This document shows, piece after piece, positions 31,964 to 42,867 of a stretch of 64,000 bases of DNA. The first letter of the stretch is position 1. The number at the start of each line of letters is the position of its first letter. The notes under the pieces are model-generated. The model ran no database searches, had not been told where the DNA came from, and worked only from the letters and a program-made list of their open reading frames with translations. The DNA comes from Rusavskia elegans (Eukaryota; Ascomycota; Lecanoromycetes; Teloschistales; Teloschistaceae): the NCBI GenBank assembly GCA_011316305.1, contig SAUG01000085.1:248001-312000 (forward strand). The letters run 5' to 3'. Both the position numbers and the translations under genes were made by a program.

Positions 31964-34505
31964 GCCCTCCTTATATCGCTGTTTACCTAGCGTAGTATTA
32001 TTTATAGGGTATAAAAAAAGAGTCTCTTTTTTTTTCTTTATTTTTTAATCTATTAATATCTCTATTATATTTTTTCGAAAAGAAAACCGTTTAAAGTCCT
32101 TCCGTTATATTTAATTAAAAGAAATTAAAATACTTTTTCCTTTTTTATTATATATTTATAATTTTTTAAAAGAGTATAAGGTCGAGGTTAGTAGTAATAT
32201 TTATAGTAAATATATTCGGGTTTAAAAGTCCTATAATTTTTTAATTTCCGACGCTATCTATATATTAACTCTTCTATTTTATATATCCCTAGTAATATTT
32301 CTAGGGAAGCGTTTTAAAGATAAAAAAAATAAGTTACGTTCTAATATTACGAGCGTTTTTAATAAATATTCTAAAATTTATTATCGTATCGAATCCTTCT
32401 TTAATTCCGAAAAAGAAATTCGTAATAAATATTTAATTTAAAAGTCGGATCTCCGTCGGCTCTTTAGTAAATAAAAGTATTTTATTATTTATTATCGCGC
32501 GTTAGATAAACGTAAAAGTAACTTTATTATTTAGAAGTAATATATTCTATTTTATTTTAATAAATTTAATAATCCTATTATATTTTATTCCTCTATTAGT
32601 TTTATACTAGCCGCGTAAAAGGTATCTATTAAATCGATTCCTAGGCTTAATTCTATTAACCTTAATCGGTTTTTAAAGGAATTTAACTTCTTTTAACCTC
32701 TAGAAACTATAAATTCCTAAAGAAAGTCTAGTAAAAGGCTTTTTTACTATAGTTTTTTTAAAAGCTTCCGACTTATATATTTATATTATAAATTATTTCT
32801 AGTTTTTCTATTAGTTTTACTAATTCCTATTCCTTAGTAACTATTTCGTCCTAAGACGATAAGGACGGGTATTAGTTAAATTCTTCGTTTCGAAGCTAAA
32901 TACTTTATATTAGATCCGGTATTCCTTTATTTTAATCTACCTAGTTAGATTTATAATATTCGATTTTATCTATAGCTTTAACTATATTCTAGTATACTTT
33001 CCGGATATAGTCTATTTATAATTATTAGATTAACTCGTCGCTTTTATTATATTTTCTAATAAATTGTTAGAAAAGGTAATAGTATTCTATCTAAATATTT
33101 ATTTCCTAGATTTTTTTATCTTTTTTAAATTTTATATCTAAGTCTTTAATTTCTTTATAGTTTATTATTAATAGGATATCTAATTTTCTATATACTAGGT
33201 TTTTATATACTAGAAGATATATTTTTTATAGCTCCAGTTTATTACTAACTATACTCTTTTCTATTATTTTTCCTAAAATTAATTTTTTCTACTCGTTTTC
33301 TAAAATAATATAGTCTTTTAAGCTATTAATTATAGTAAAGTTTATTATTCTAATTAACTTATACTTTATTTTAACTTTAATATCGAAGACTCTATCTTTT
33401 TTTATTATTCTTCTATAGAGATATCTTTTAATCTTATTATAGAACCCTCTTATAATTTTATTATCTTCCTTTCTATTTACGAAAGCTATTATTTATTAAC
33501 TTCCGATTTTAATTTTAAGCGCTATAGTAAGGGGTTTTTCCGTTTTATATAGTTTAAATTCGAAAATTAATCTTTTTGGTTTCCGCGCTTTCCTAGGTTT
33601 TTTAGGGTATTATTCTAATCTCTCTTTATCTAATAGGTAGATAGGGTAATTATTATTATAATAGGCTAACTAGCTTTTTACTATATATTTATTAGTTATT
33701 TTCCCGGGTAATTTTTTTATTACTTTAAACTAATTTTCGGTTACTTCTATTATCTTTTTAGTTAGATAATTTTTTTTAAAGTATCCTGTCTTTCCGTATA
33801 AATAATAAGCTTTAGTTCGCGATCTTCTAGTTTTAGTAGTATTAAACTTTATTAGGTTTTTTCTAGGCTTTCTTTTAGCGGGTCCTATTTTACTAAACGC
33901 CTATTTATCTAAATATATTTTATATTACCTAGTATCGATTTTTATTGCGAGTTTAATAAGGTTTACTAGTAAATCTAGTTTTTTAATCGCTACTATAGTT
34001 TCTTTAACCTTTATATAGAATCCTTTATAGAAGTAGGCTTTTAGAGCTAAATCCTCCTAGTCTATTTTATAAACTAACGTTCTAAACTAAGTAACGTAGG
34101 TAGCTACCGACTTTTACTATTTTAGAACTATTAGTTTCCTATCTATTACTCTATCTTTATTATTATTTCCGAAGGCTTCTTTTATAGCCGTAATAAGATT
34201 ATCGAAAGCGTAAAAGATTTATACTATTTTATTTTCTTTTTATCCTTCCGGGTTATCGAAGTAGTCTTCTATTCGAGGCTATATCTAATTAAAGGTAGCC
34301 CTTTCTAAGTATAAAGTTATAAATAAAACCTTAACTATTTTATTTAAAAACTAGCCTATATATAATACGAAGTAAATATTTATTTAAATAACTTATAGCT
34401 TTAAGAATTCTTTATCTCTTTTATAGATATTTAGTATTACTACTTTAATAGTATCGCTTCGGTCTATAGGATAGGATAATAAAACTAATATAGTAAATAA
34501 TAAAA

Positions 34506-34915
34506 TATAACGTCTCTATATATTAGAGAACGTTATACTCGAGCCTAGCTATAGCCGTAGGCGTAGTCCGAACTACTAAATAATAAAGGAGTTCTAGTAT
34601 AGATTATCGTAACTAATCCTATATAGCCGCAGAAGTATAGTTATAATATTACGAGGCGTTTTTATTATAAGGTAATTAAAAAGAGAATAGTAAAGACGTA
34701 TTTAATAATTATATTAATAATTAACGAAAGAAGCTATCTATAAAAGTAATAAACGATATATATATTAAAAGTAGCTATAAAAGCCGATAGTAGCCGTACG
34801 CTAAAAGTTCTACTAAAAGCAGCGGCTATAGCGGCTATAGACGGCTATAGATAATTAGGCTCGCTTATCTAGCTAATTTTCCAGAGAACCTCTGTAGAGT
34901 CGTGGACGTAATACA
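34506..34915 (-). repeat. Long terminal repeat, right copy (5' LTR)
   Basis: Partner of 31554-31963. It keeps the CGTGGACGTAATACA end; its TG end reads TA, a RIP-type change. Confidence 0.88.
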
Positions 34916-35560
34916 AACTAATCGAAATATATAAAAGAATTTTAAACAAGATATAACGTAATACTATTAAGAGATATATTATATAGAAAATATTTATATA
35001 GTTAATCTATATTTATTATCCGTTTAGTATTAATAAATTAAGCGAAGCAGCCGATTTCGAACCTAATTAGAAATTTTAGGACTCTATAATACTACCAGAC
35101 GCTATTTTTATAATCGAAACGTAGGTTTATTCCCTTCGAGTAATTTTATCCGATTTCTATATCTATCTATAAGAGATTTAACCTTTTAATTTTAAAAAGG
35201 TAGCTAGTAAATTAACTACCGTACTAGTATAGAAGATATATATTTATACTCTAATCTTCAATTTTAAAAATTTATTGCTACTAATATATAAGTACTTTTA
35301 CTAACTTTTCCGTTTATAGATATAAAGATTTTATAATCTAGAATCGAGAAGATAGTATGGTCCGGTTTATATACTATACTATCTAGCAGTTCCTACATTC
35401 CGATCTTTATTAGCGCGTAAAAGAGTAATCTAAAATATAGCGACCGTACAGTAGAACTTTACGTAGGAGAAATATACTTAAGTTATCTCCTTTTCTCTAA
35501 TTTCGGAACTTAGATATAGGTTCGTCCTATCTAAATCCGGACGGAGTAGCCTTTAGACGT

Positions 35561-36564
35561 ACCGTAAGTAGGACCAGTATACTAGATACCAGAGATACTC
35601 GGAGTATATACCTCGAAATTAGACTAACCTTTTCGGCTGCTTAGGTAGGCCTCGTTATTATCAGCACCAGATATAGATTATGCCAAACACGGCGCGTTGG
35701 CAACCAAAGGTTGCCGCTTTCTTCAGGTGCTAGAAGAGATGGTAAATCGTGTGCAGATACTGGTGGTAGTGCGGATTGTAGGGCTTCTGTTGCCTGCGGA
35801 ATTATTTTTGCTTCTTATTGTGCTGCCCGTCGAAGAGGTCTGGTAATACTGCCAACAGCTTGTGTTGCTCGTTGAACTGCTTGTAGTGTAGTTGCTCGGC
35901 CTGGCGCTCGCTATTCTAATACGGAGAGACCAGTCGTTACATATCTCGGGAATCTGCTCTTACGTTCTATTTGTGTCACCGAAGTTGACGGCAACGAGTT
36001 GACTGCCACTTGCACTGCCACAGGAGAGAGCTAAGGCGGGAGCCCGAATGATTGGGCAGATAAGGGGAGTGGTCATGATGTGGATAAGACGGTTGGTGGA
36101 TGAGATAATGGAGTGCCTCCCCTCTTCTTATGCACGTCTCTCCCGTCTATCTCTTCCATGCCTAGTTTCACACCCTCTTATTACCACCAGCGAGTACTAC
36201 TAGTCTCTGCGAAGGAGTATGGAGATACAGAACCCTAGTCTTTTAAACTGTTATGCCGAATAGACGGAACCTAATATTCCTAAACGTCTACTATTTTATC
36301 ACTATTATCTTCCACGCTTTCCTTCCCCTGTTTAATACTCTGACGGGCGTCCTAATACCTAAGCACCCTGACAGCCTAAATTATACAGCAAGGCAGGAAG
36401 TATTTCCCCTCTAATAGTCCCCATCTCCCAAATCTATCTGAATAACGAGATTGGTTGTCAATCGAAAGAAAGCATTGTTGGCTCTAAGCTCACTATACCG
36501 ATGTCTTGTTCGAATTGTTATATACTCATATCTAGAAGACCGGAAGGGGCTTAATTCTGCCGTT
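35561..36564. other. Intergenic, RIP boundary
   Basis: Composition returns from TpA-rich to ordinary at about 35,640. 35640-36564 has no recognisable gene; it contains pieces of odd low-complexity sequence (TGCT- and GTTG-rich) but nothing I can name. Confidence 0.45.
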
Positions 36565-36812
36565 ATGACTCGAACAATTGCAAAACTGTACCTTACAGAA
36601 GCCGAGAGAAGAGAGATTAGAGAGAGTGACGAAAGGATGAGCCAGAACCTCCATTCGGAGTTGGTAGTCGCTATGACTTCCCAACTCGAAGAATTGAGAA
36701 ACAGCTCAAGAGTCTCGAAGATCATAATAGAACGTTGAGAGACCGGCTTTTGAACTGCGAGCAAAGCAAGACGAGGGTTGAAGAACAACTTCGAAGCAGG
36801 CAGGGGAAGTAG
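36565..36812 (+). pseudogene. Coiled-coil protein fragment with frameshift
   Basis: From the ATG at 36565 the frame reads MTRTIAKLYLTEAERREIRE then HSELVVAMTSQLEE. From 36693 the sequence continues naturally in another frame, IEKQLKSLEDHNRTLRDRLL then NCEQSKTRVEEQLRSRQGK, ending TAG at 36812. The two halves form one heptad-rich coiled coil only if a small indel near 36690 is assumed. No start context or domain identifies the parent gene. A remnant, probably of a larger protein, close to the RIP block. Confidence 0.4.
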
Positions 36813-38261
36813 AGACCTGAAGACAGAGACGACTCAAGATCTTGTGAGTGAAACTTATCTTTGCTTTCCGACGCAGAGCTGAGATGCACATGGTTTCTCG
36901 ATCTTGAGCTCAAATCTTTCCCGCAGGCACTTCCATCCCTTGCATACGCCAACCCTTACCACCTTGACTCCCCTCCGCTAACCACAAATTCGCGCTCCAG
37001 AGCCTCTTCGAGTGCCACAGTCACGCCTGCACAGCCCTGCTCGAATTTCTGTCAGCTCGTGGCATAGCCAGCAAGCTACGTAGGATCCAACTACCACTGT
37101 GGAGCATAACACGAGGCCAGATTCAACAACAACGATATCAAGTGACCGTTGACATGGGCTTGGGAGTATTGACTACATTGCTGATCCAGACAGACGCAGA
37201 CTACTATGGGCAAGAACATCGACTCCAACACGATGGAGGCACCTAGAATGCTACCAGCCCATCTTTCGTGTGATAAAACTCTTGTCATTCGTTGCTTTGT
37301 AGCCACTCGGGTTTCTACTTGTAAGGGACCAGTAGTCCTGTAAAGGTCGGCTGATATCTTATCTGCGTAATTACGAAAACCTGGTTGAGCCCATGTCTGT
37401 CGATCAGGGACCGATTGGTGACAAGATCGACTTAGCTGTAGGATTAATGCCGGATAGAGAGAGCTGTGTTGCCTGGCTCTCTGAGGGGTAGGCCATACAC
37501 TCCTCATAAGTGGTTCTCATGCCTCGATTCTGAGACGTATCATCCGCGATGAAGGCCTTCGTTTCGCTTCTTAGTAGCTTGAAAATATCGATATTTTGAA
37601 GCGAAGTATACAATTACTTCGGCACAAACGTAAATGTCATAAGATGGGTAAGTAGGTCTGCTCGATGAGTCAGTGAGTGTCGGTACTCTGCAGCATCAAA
37701 GTACTATGAGGTTCAGAATACTGTGAAACTGAAATTCTCACGTAATCCACAACATATGCTCTCGATGGTATTAGATACTTATTCGTCCGCCGTAGGGTCC
37801 AGGAATGGTACATCACTGGCTTTACACAAATCAGAAATGCTAACATCTCGCGACCCACAGTCCGATTCACATTTCATTCGAGAATATAAAGACTGCCGAG
37901 AGGTAGCCTGCTGAAGTTTCGCTTGGAGGTCATTGACCTATTTTTCTTGATCATAACAACTTGTTATGGACATGATAACACCAATGAGTCAATCCATTTC
38001 CAATACCTCAGCTCTGACAAACAATAGCATGACCCTTCATCAGGACCCTGAGTACTATATAATCTTTGTTCTTTGCAGCTGTAAGCTACTATTTTCATTA
38101 AACATCTTTTCGAGCTTTACAGGCAAGCGATAACGCATTACTACCATAACGCAAGCAACGAACCATACGACTTCACAGCCTACACCTCCACCAACTCACA
38201 CCAATGTCCCGCCCGCCTCCTTGGGGCTCCGGCATCCCACCTCCCACACCCACTCCTCCCG
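36813..38261. other. Intergenic, nothing recognised
   Basis: About 1.45 kb of ordinary composition with only short ORFs. No gene, repeat or RNA supported. Confidence 0.45.
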
Positions 38262-38771
38262 ATGCTCGCCCCCTTCCGGCACCCGCCGCCCCCACCCTGG
38301 CTCCCGCAGTCACCTAACTTCCACCCCAATCCCAGCCGCAACCCTTCTCGCCCTCTCCCTGGCTCTCGCCCCAGTCCCAACTTCCACCCCCATCCCAGCC
38401 GCAATGCCCCTCGCCCTTCTCGCCACCAACCCACCCATCCTCCCGTTGGTCCATGGCATCGGATCGTCTACTCCATCGTCCAGCATCGCAACATCTGCCG
38501 CCCCAGCGGCCAGTGCCACGATGGCGGTGAATGCGACGACCGGTACGGGCGCGTCCTATACAACAATGCAACGGAAGCTGGCTATCGAGGACCACCTGAT
38601 CCGCGTATGGTGGGGAGGTTTTTGGAACCCTACTTTGATAGTCTGGCGGATGCTTTTGAGGAGCAGATTGGACGGGATTTGAGGGGATGGCAGCCTTTGG
38701 GGGCTGGGAGGTGGGGGTGGGGAGGATGGGAGCAAGGGAGGGGGGGAGAGAAAGGGGTATTAAGGATGTAG
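38262..38771 (+). CDS. Proline/histidine-rich hypothetical protein with internal repeat
   Basis: 169-aa ORF. The first third is Pro/Ser/Arg/His-rich with an imperfect tandem repeat: SPNFHPNPSRNPSRPLPG then SPNFHPHPSRNAPRPSR, matching a duplicated DNA unit at about 38311-38430. The second half looks structured: RYGRVLYNNATEAGYRG, DPRMVGRFLEPYFDSLADAF and EEQIGRDLRGWQP, then a glycine/tryptophan-rich end. Another ATG at 38204 (MSRPPPWGSGIPPP) opens an overlapping proline-rich frame; an exon from there may belong to the same gene, but I could not place the splice. No family recognised. All three frames are open here because of low complexity, so coding status is uncertain. Confidence 0.4.
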   Translation: MLAPFRHPPPPPWLPQSPNFHPNPSRNPSRPLPGSRPSPNFHPHPSRNAPRPSRHQPTHPPVGPWHRIVYSIVQHRNICRPSGQCHDGGECDDRYGRVLYNNATEAGYRGPPDPRMVGRFLEPYFDSLADAFEEQIGRDLRGWQPLGAGRWGWGGWEQGRGGEKGVLRM

Positions 38772-38829
38772 GTGAGAAGATTGATTATATGATAGAGCAG
38801 GGAAAGGGGAAATGAACATGCTGTTGACA

Positions 38830-39492
38830 CTATCTTCGTCTCTGTGTGAGAATTCTACATTGTTGTAACTCTACCTTGGCTAAATACCTGGCCGTGACCA
38901 GCTTATGGCACCCTACAGGCCCTTGTACATTATCGTAGATACTTTCAACCATATTCGTCATCTGTATCAGCCCTTTGGCCATCGCCCATCCCAGATTGGT
39001 GACACGGGGCGCGGTGCTGCAGGCCGACGGGCTGGGCTGCAGATTTTCGGCCGCGAAGGGACATACGGAGGCGATCCAGGCGCTGTAGCCCGGTGCGTTC
39101 TCATAGACGACGGGTTTGGTGGAAACGAGCTGCGGCGTCGCGTCGCGTTTGATGAGTTGCCGTTGCCGGAGCAGGCGACGGGATTGCTGCAGTCGATGTC
39201 GACTTGGCCGATGTAGTCTTGCGGGTGCTCGAGGACGTTGTTGGAGGTTGGTGAGGGTGTGGCGGATGAAGGGGGCGCCTTGCGGTGTGAAGAAGTAGGA
39301 GTAGGGGGATTGGTCGAGGTTTTTGGCGGCGTTGAGGCCGGCTCTTACGAGGGTTGTTGCGTCGGTGATGGAGGTGTTGTGGAGGTCTTGGGGTTTGCAG
39401 TCGTCGGGATGGAAATCGGCGCCGAACACATTGAAGCTCAAGCCGTAGCCGCCGTTGGCTGAGGTTTGATTCCAGTCTGTTGATGACGTCAT
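38830..39492 (-). pseudogene. Metallopeptidase-like (M35-type resemblance) gene with two compensating frameshifts
   Basis: From the ATG at 39492 the frame gives MTSSTDWNQTSANGGYGLSF, then DDCKPQDLHNTSITDATTLV and QSPYSYFFTPQGAPFIRHTL. At about 39245-39140 that frame turns Arg-rich nonsense, while the neighbouring frame reads NNVLEHPQDYIGQVDIDCSN and PVACSGNGN. The first frame then resumes with TKPVVYENAPGYSAWIASVC, TNLGWAMAKGLIQMTNMVE and DNVQGPVGCHKL. The layout (CtD/CSN pair, ..CPF.., GW helix, GP.CHKL) resembles fungal M35-like secreted peptidases, but the place of the zinc-binding HExxH helix holds AKGLIQ. So it is either a dead peptidase or a non-catalytic relative; the resemblance is weak. 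No signal peptide is visible at this start. Confidence 0.42.
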
Positions 39493-40830
39493 TGAGAAAG
39501 TACGGAAGTTAAGTAGATGAGAATGGAGGCGGCTATGATTGCCGAGGGTGGAGAGTGCTTGAGAGCATGATGGTTTGAAAACTTTATTGATTGATTGTCG
39601 TATTATAAACGAAGCTTGATGGTTGTACATTTTGCGGAGCTTCGGGATCTATATATGTCCTGCTGAAAGCCTTAAAGGTGTAATCGCAAGTAGGTACTTG
39701 CGCAGCGCTTCCTCGTATTTTTTGATCCTGAGAGAAGTTGGCTATATGCTGTTAGGGCGTCAGCACTTCCTAAAAGTATCGAAGCGAGGAAGCTTGACGA
39801 AAAAGAACAGGTGCTCAATTTGGTAATAATGCAGATCATATGAAATACGTATTGCAGAATACCATGCCGAAAGGCATGGTTGAAAGGCATGGAAGCGATG
39901 CACAAAAGTACTGACCGCAGCCACATTCACCAACATAAACCTCACGATTTAGGGCAGCAAACTTCAGGACGGCAAGAGTATAAGGATGCGGATAGTAGTA
40001 CTACATGATGAAAGACCAGCACACGATACCAAGCGGTAGCAAATGACATGTGCCCGTAACAGTATAAGCCTACCACGACCACCACAATACAGGATAGTAC
40101 ATCGAGTTCGTAAGTGGACGTAAACGAAACATGGCCTGCTGACTCTCAGATAGGAATCTTCTTGGCAGGCCAAGTCCGAGTGGGCGTCCACAGCTGAAAA
40201 CAATGTATAATGGAAGTACTATCGGAGCAAAGTCTCCGCGGAAGTTGTACGGCTGGGCTATCACGGCCGAAGAAAACCGAAGAAACTGAAAGGGGTCCAA
40301 TAAGCCGCTCTTGACATTCAAAATGAGGACCAAAAAGCCACGAGCGATCACCATTATTAACTGTGCTGACAGATAATGATCTCCTGGTCGCTTGCTCTTA
40401 TGAAACCCCCCAGCTCAGAAGCCTCGATCCAATCTCAGCGCCGGGCATAAGTAGTAGTATGCCCTCGTCACCCAATTCGGAACCCAAGCCATGCAATGCC
40501 CAAGGTAGACGGTGATGATCTCTGTGGTGTCATGGGAGGACTCAGAACCGTCCATGGTTGCATTCCATGATGACAAGATCGAGTGAAGTGCAGAGCGTCG
40601 CTGAATTGGCGTGGTCTCTGACATTTCAGAGGCCGATGGTCGAGAGGTCGAGCACCTTCCCGTTGGCGTCTTTATATTCCAACGCTGACGTGTCCGCGGA
40701 TCGATGATCTACACCTTTCACGGTAATCGGATCCGGATATCTGCTATAGCGAGGTGGACTATACTGTTTGGGTGGGTGGAAAAGATGGATTGAAAAAGCT
40801 CTAGCTCTCTTCGTCGAACCAAATATATGC
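39493..40830. other. Intergenic, nothing secure
   Basis: 1.3 kb with short ORFs only. 40626-40830 on the minus strand continues protein-like (PDPITVKGVDHRSADTS, DANGKVLDLSTIGL) and may be the decayed end of the membrane-protein fragment that begins at 41324. Two copies of AAGGCATGG sit near 39870-39890. Confidence 0.4.
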
Positions 40831-41324
40831 TCAAAACGTCGTTCCCGCGTAGTTTGCGGAGAAACTTCCGTTAAAAGTACTGTCATTGGCGTACTCCCAG
40901 TCTTCGGGGTCGTATACCCCTTGTATCGGAAACTCAATCTCTATGGAGCTATATAGTGCAGAAAGGTATGCGATATTAGCTATTGTTTTCCCCTCCTCCG
41001 GAGGGAGAGATCTACCAGCGAAATCAATATACTTGAGACGCCCCAGCCGAAACAGTGAAGGTTTGTTCTGGTAAATATCGACCAGTACGGATGATGGTAG
41101 TACGTGGCCCTCGCCTTTAGTCTCTTTAAGAACTGCTTGAACCAACCCAGCATTCAGCGGACGAGTTACGGGAGGTACTCTAATACCATAGCGATACCGT
41201 AGTAGACGACCAGGCCGAGTAGTAAACTAAAGCCTCCTATGTAGAAAACTGGAAACCCTATCAACATCCGAATTCTATACAGTGATTCGCCAGCCAGGGA
41301 ATTGCATATACTATCCGTGCCAAA
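40831..41324 (-). pseudogene. Fragment of a membrane protein, C-terminal side
   Basis: One minus-strand frame is open for 165 codons without a convincing start, closed upstream by TGA at 41325-41327. It contains a membrane helix (IGFPVFYIGGFSLLLGLVV) followed by an extracellular-looking stretch: PVTRPLNAGLVQAVLKETKG, PSSVLVDIYQNKPSLFRLG, KYIDFAGRSLPPEEGKTIAN. Similar material continues below 40830 in other frames. I recognise no family. The missing start and later frame breaks point to a decaying gene, though unseen introns cannot be excluded. Confidence 0.35.
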
Positions 41325-41599
41325 TCAACAAAATCGACCCCGCGCCTCTTGTAAGAAGTTGGCGGATGGGATGAATCAAGGGATCGAAGCTATACCTTTG
41401 CCAATCTAGTTCTTTGCTACAAGAAGACGACCGACTGGAAGGGAGCTCCAAGTATATCATAAGCATTAGCTGTAGAAAGAGGAGGCCTTTTGATTTTTGT
41501 TTGTGATGACTCTGGAAAGCGATGCTTGTCTATCACAACGTCATATATATGAAAGATAGAGATTTACACCTGATCTACCATGCATACTTTGCCACGACT

Positions 41600-42867
41600 T
41601 CAAGCATGTGAGGTGTAATCCACGTGATACTCCAGTCTCTGCTGCTTTATAATCGCATCTGCCGCGACCGGTAGATCGTCGCCTTTTGCCTCAAAGGTAT
41701 GTGCAGTGACCAAGCCATTGCCCGGCGCATTGCCTTCGGTGAAGCGGACGAACCCATCAGTCGTGGTATCGGAAGAGTCTTGGATTCCATGACGTGCCGC
41801 ATAACGAGAAAGTGGGATTGAGCTTGAGGCTATCTTCAGCTCCCGAGTGCTATCGTCTTTGCTCTTCTTGACACTCTTCCAAAAGCGTGCAATCAATGGA
41901 CGTGTCATTGGGAGACATGCGCAAATAATGCCGATGGACTGCTCAATCGTTGTCCAAATGGAGGCAGTGACAAGTGTATAGGTTATGTCCGCCAGATTAA
42001 CCTGATCAAGTGCCACAACTCGTATAATCGAAGCAGTACAAGCTCTATCATCTAAGTCAGCTACCAACACTCAAATGAAACTTAACGGGAGGACTTACAG
42101 CAGGCCAAGAAGAAAGACAAAGCTCAGCGACAATTTTTGGCCCAAGTCTAAGTGAAGGCGCCAAACCATCGGTAAGCTCAGGCTCCAAACCACGAAATCG
42201 ATAAGTAGGTTGGCAACTCCAATCCTTTTCACCCGATGAAATCGATTCTCTTCGATACAAGTGCCGTTTTTCATCGATTGGTCCCAGTAAAAGGCAATGG
42301 GGCTGCACTCGAACACGGTAATGAACAAGCAGATGATGAAGTAGAGCAATATAGCAACCCATACAACAGCTAAGAGCCAGCGGAACCAACGTACAACACC
42401 GAAGATACGGTAGTACAGAAGGATCAGCGACGTCTTGATAAATACCGCCGAGGCAAAATACATGATCTGGATAGCCATGAACAGCTAGCTCAAGGATTAG
42501 AGAGATAAGTCGATGGCAGCATTTGCTAATCCGGAGTACCTTGAAGAACTTGAGCAGCTGATCAGGACCGACGGGACCACCAGCAACATTGGTATGGCGG
42601 CCGAGACCGCAATAGCGGACCTGCATCCAATAGCAGGCGCTTAGTCCCCAGTCGAAAATCTGGGACGTTGGAAGTTAGCTGGAACAGCAGTTTGTTCCTT
42701 CGTCAGCTCACCAAGGCGATGACCACGATATAATCATCCCACCACAGCTTGGCCGGAGACTGTCGCCTCGCAAAGAGGCGTACTGCGACAGATACTGTAG
42801 CCAGGATGATCAGAGAGATTGTCCCGCCATAGATCTCGGATTGTCGGCTCTGATAGTAGACAGACAT
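41600..42867 (-). CDS. Fungal rhodopsin-domain (PTH11-type) seven-helix membrane protein
   Basis: Four exons: 42867-42712, 42659-42540, 42484-42099 and 42044-41600, all joining in phase, give 368 aa. The fold is the fungus-specific rhodopsin-like domain (Pfam PF20684 family), used by PTH11-related receptors that sense surfaces or chemicals. Visible family marks: RLFARRQSPAKLWWDDYIVV (helix 2 and DD motif), IFDWGLS, GPDQLLKFFK, FIKTSLILLYYRIFG, ECSPIAFYWDQ, ANLLIDFVVWSLSLP, LGLLACTASIIRV and CACLPMTRPL at the end of helix 7. The last acceptor was chosen because it restores LLACTASIIR. It has no CFEM domain. The 100-residue cytoplasmic tail is polar. Ligand unknown. It is intact although its neighbours on both sides are decayed. 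Confidence 0.88.

Larger units (their letters stand above)
31554..34915 (-). mobile_element. RIP-degraded LTR retrotransposon (3.36 kb), minus orientation
   Basis: Two direct repeats of 410 bp bound a 2.54-kb interior. The outer ends keep TG at 31554 and CA at 34914-34915. Orientation comes from three signs: a gag-type CCHC zinc knuckle on the minus strand near 33,780-33,825 (now AYYLYGKTGYFKKNY, each cysteine and histidine turned to tyrosine or leucine as C-to-T/G-to-A change predicts); a purine tract AAGGAGGG on the minus strand next to the left LTR; and the gag-sized space between the right LTR and the knuckle. The interior is short for a complete Gypsy or Copia element and I found no reverse transcriptase motif, so pol is probably deleted. 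All frames are closed. I could not confirm a target duplication. Confidence 0.82.
30593..35560 (+). pseudogene. NACHT NTPase (NLR-type, STAND) pseudogene, split by a retrotransposon and RIP-mutated
   Basis: The first part (30593-30907) is intact in composition and ends with the Walker A motif CSGIPGCGKTILASSIVNIL. Past about 30.94 kb the sequence is full of TpA and stop codons, yet translation through stops still shows the family: NGYIPEVVERVFPRGYEED, INDLIDLVYLAIK, Walker B FTFIIFNSLDKYKKN (31140-31190, from an FIIxDSLDEC ancestor) and a sensor stretch LTIKLFISCR. The frame is cut at 31554 by the LTR element. To its right, on the same strand, the winged-helix region resumes: MVRFIYYTI and QFL at 35357-35395, then SDRTVELYVGEIYLSYLLF to about 35500. 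Fungal NLRs act in non-self recognition and regulated cell death; this copy is dead. Ends are approximate. Confidence 0.78.

Noticed and set aside
31554..34915. 5-bp target duplication around the LTR element
   Set aside because: The left (CAGAC) and right (AACTA) flanks do not match even after allowing C/T and G/A changes at every position, so I do not claim one.
30937..35640. Possible mitochondrial DNA insertion (high AT, poor coding)
   Set aside because: TpA excess, surviving CpG-rich islands, LTR pairs and NACHT and gag motifs fit RIP of nuclear repeats better; no mitochondrial gene is readable.
38221..38682. Alternative 153-codon proline/alanine-rich frame overlapping the 38.26-kb ORF
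   Set aside because: All frames are open in this low-complexity tract; the C-terminal half of the 38262 frame looks more protein-like, so only that one is listed.
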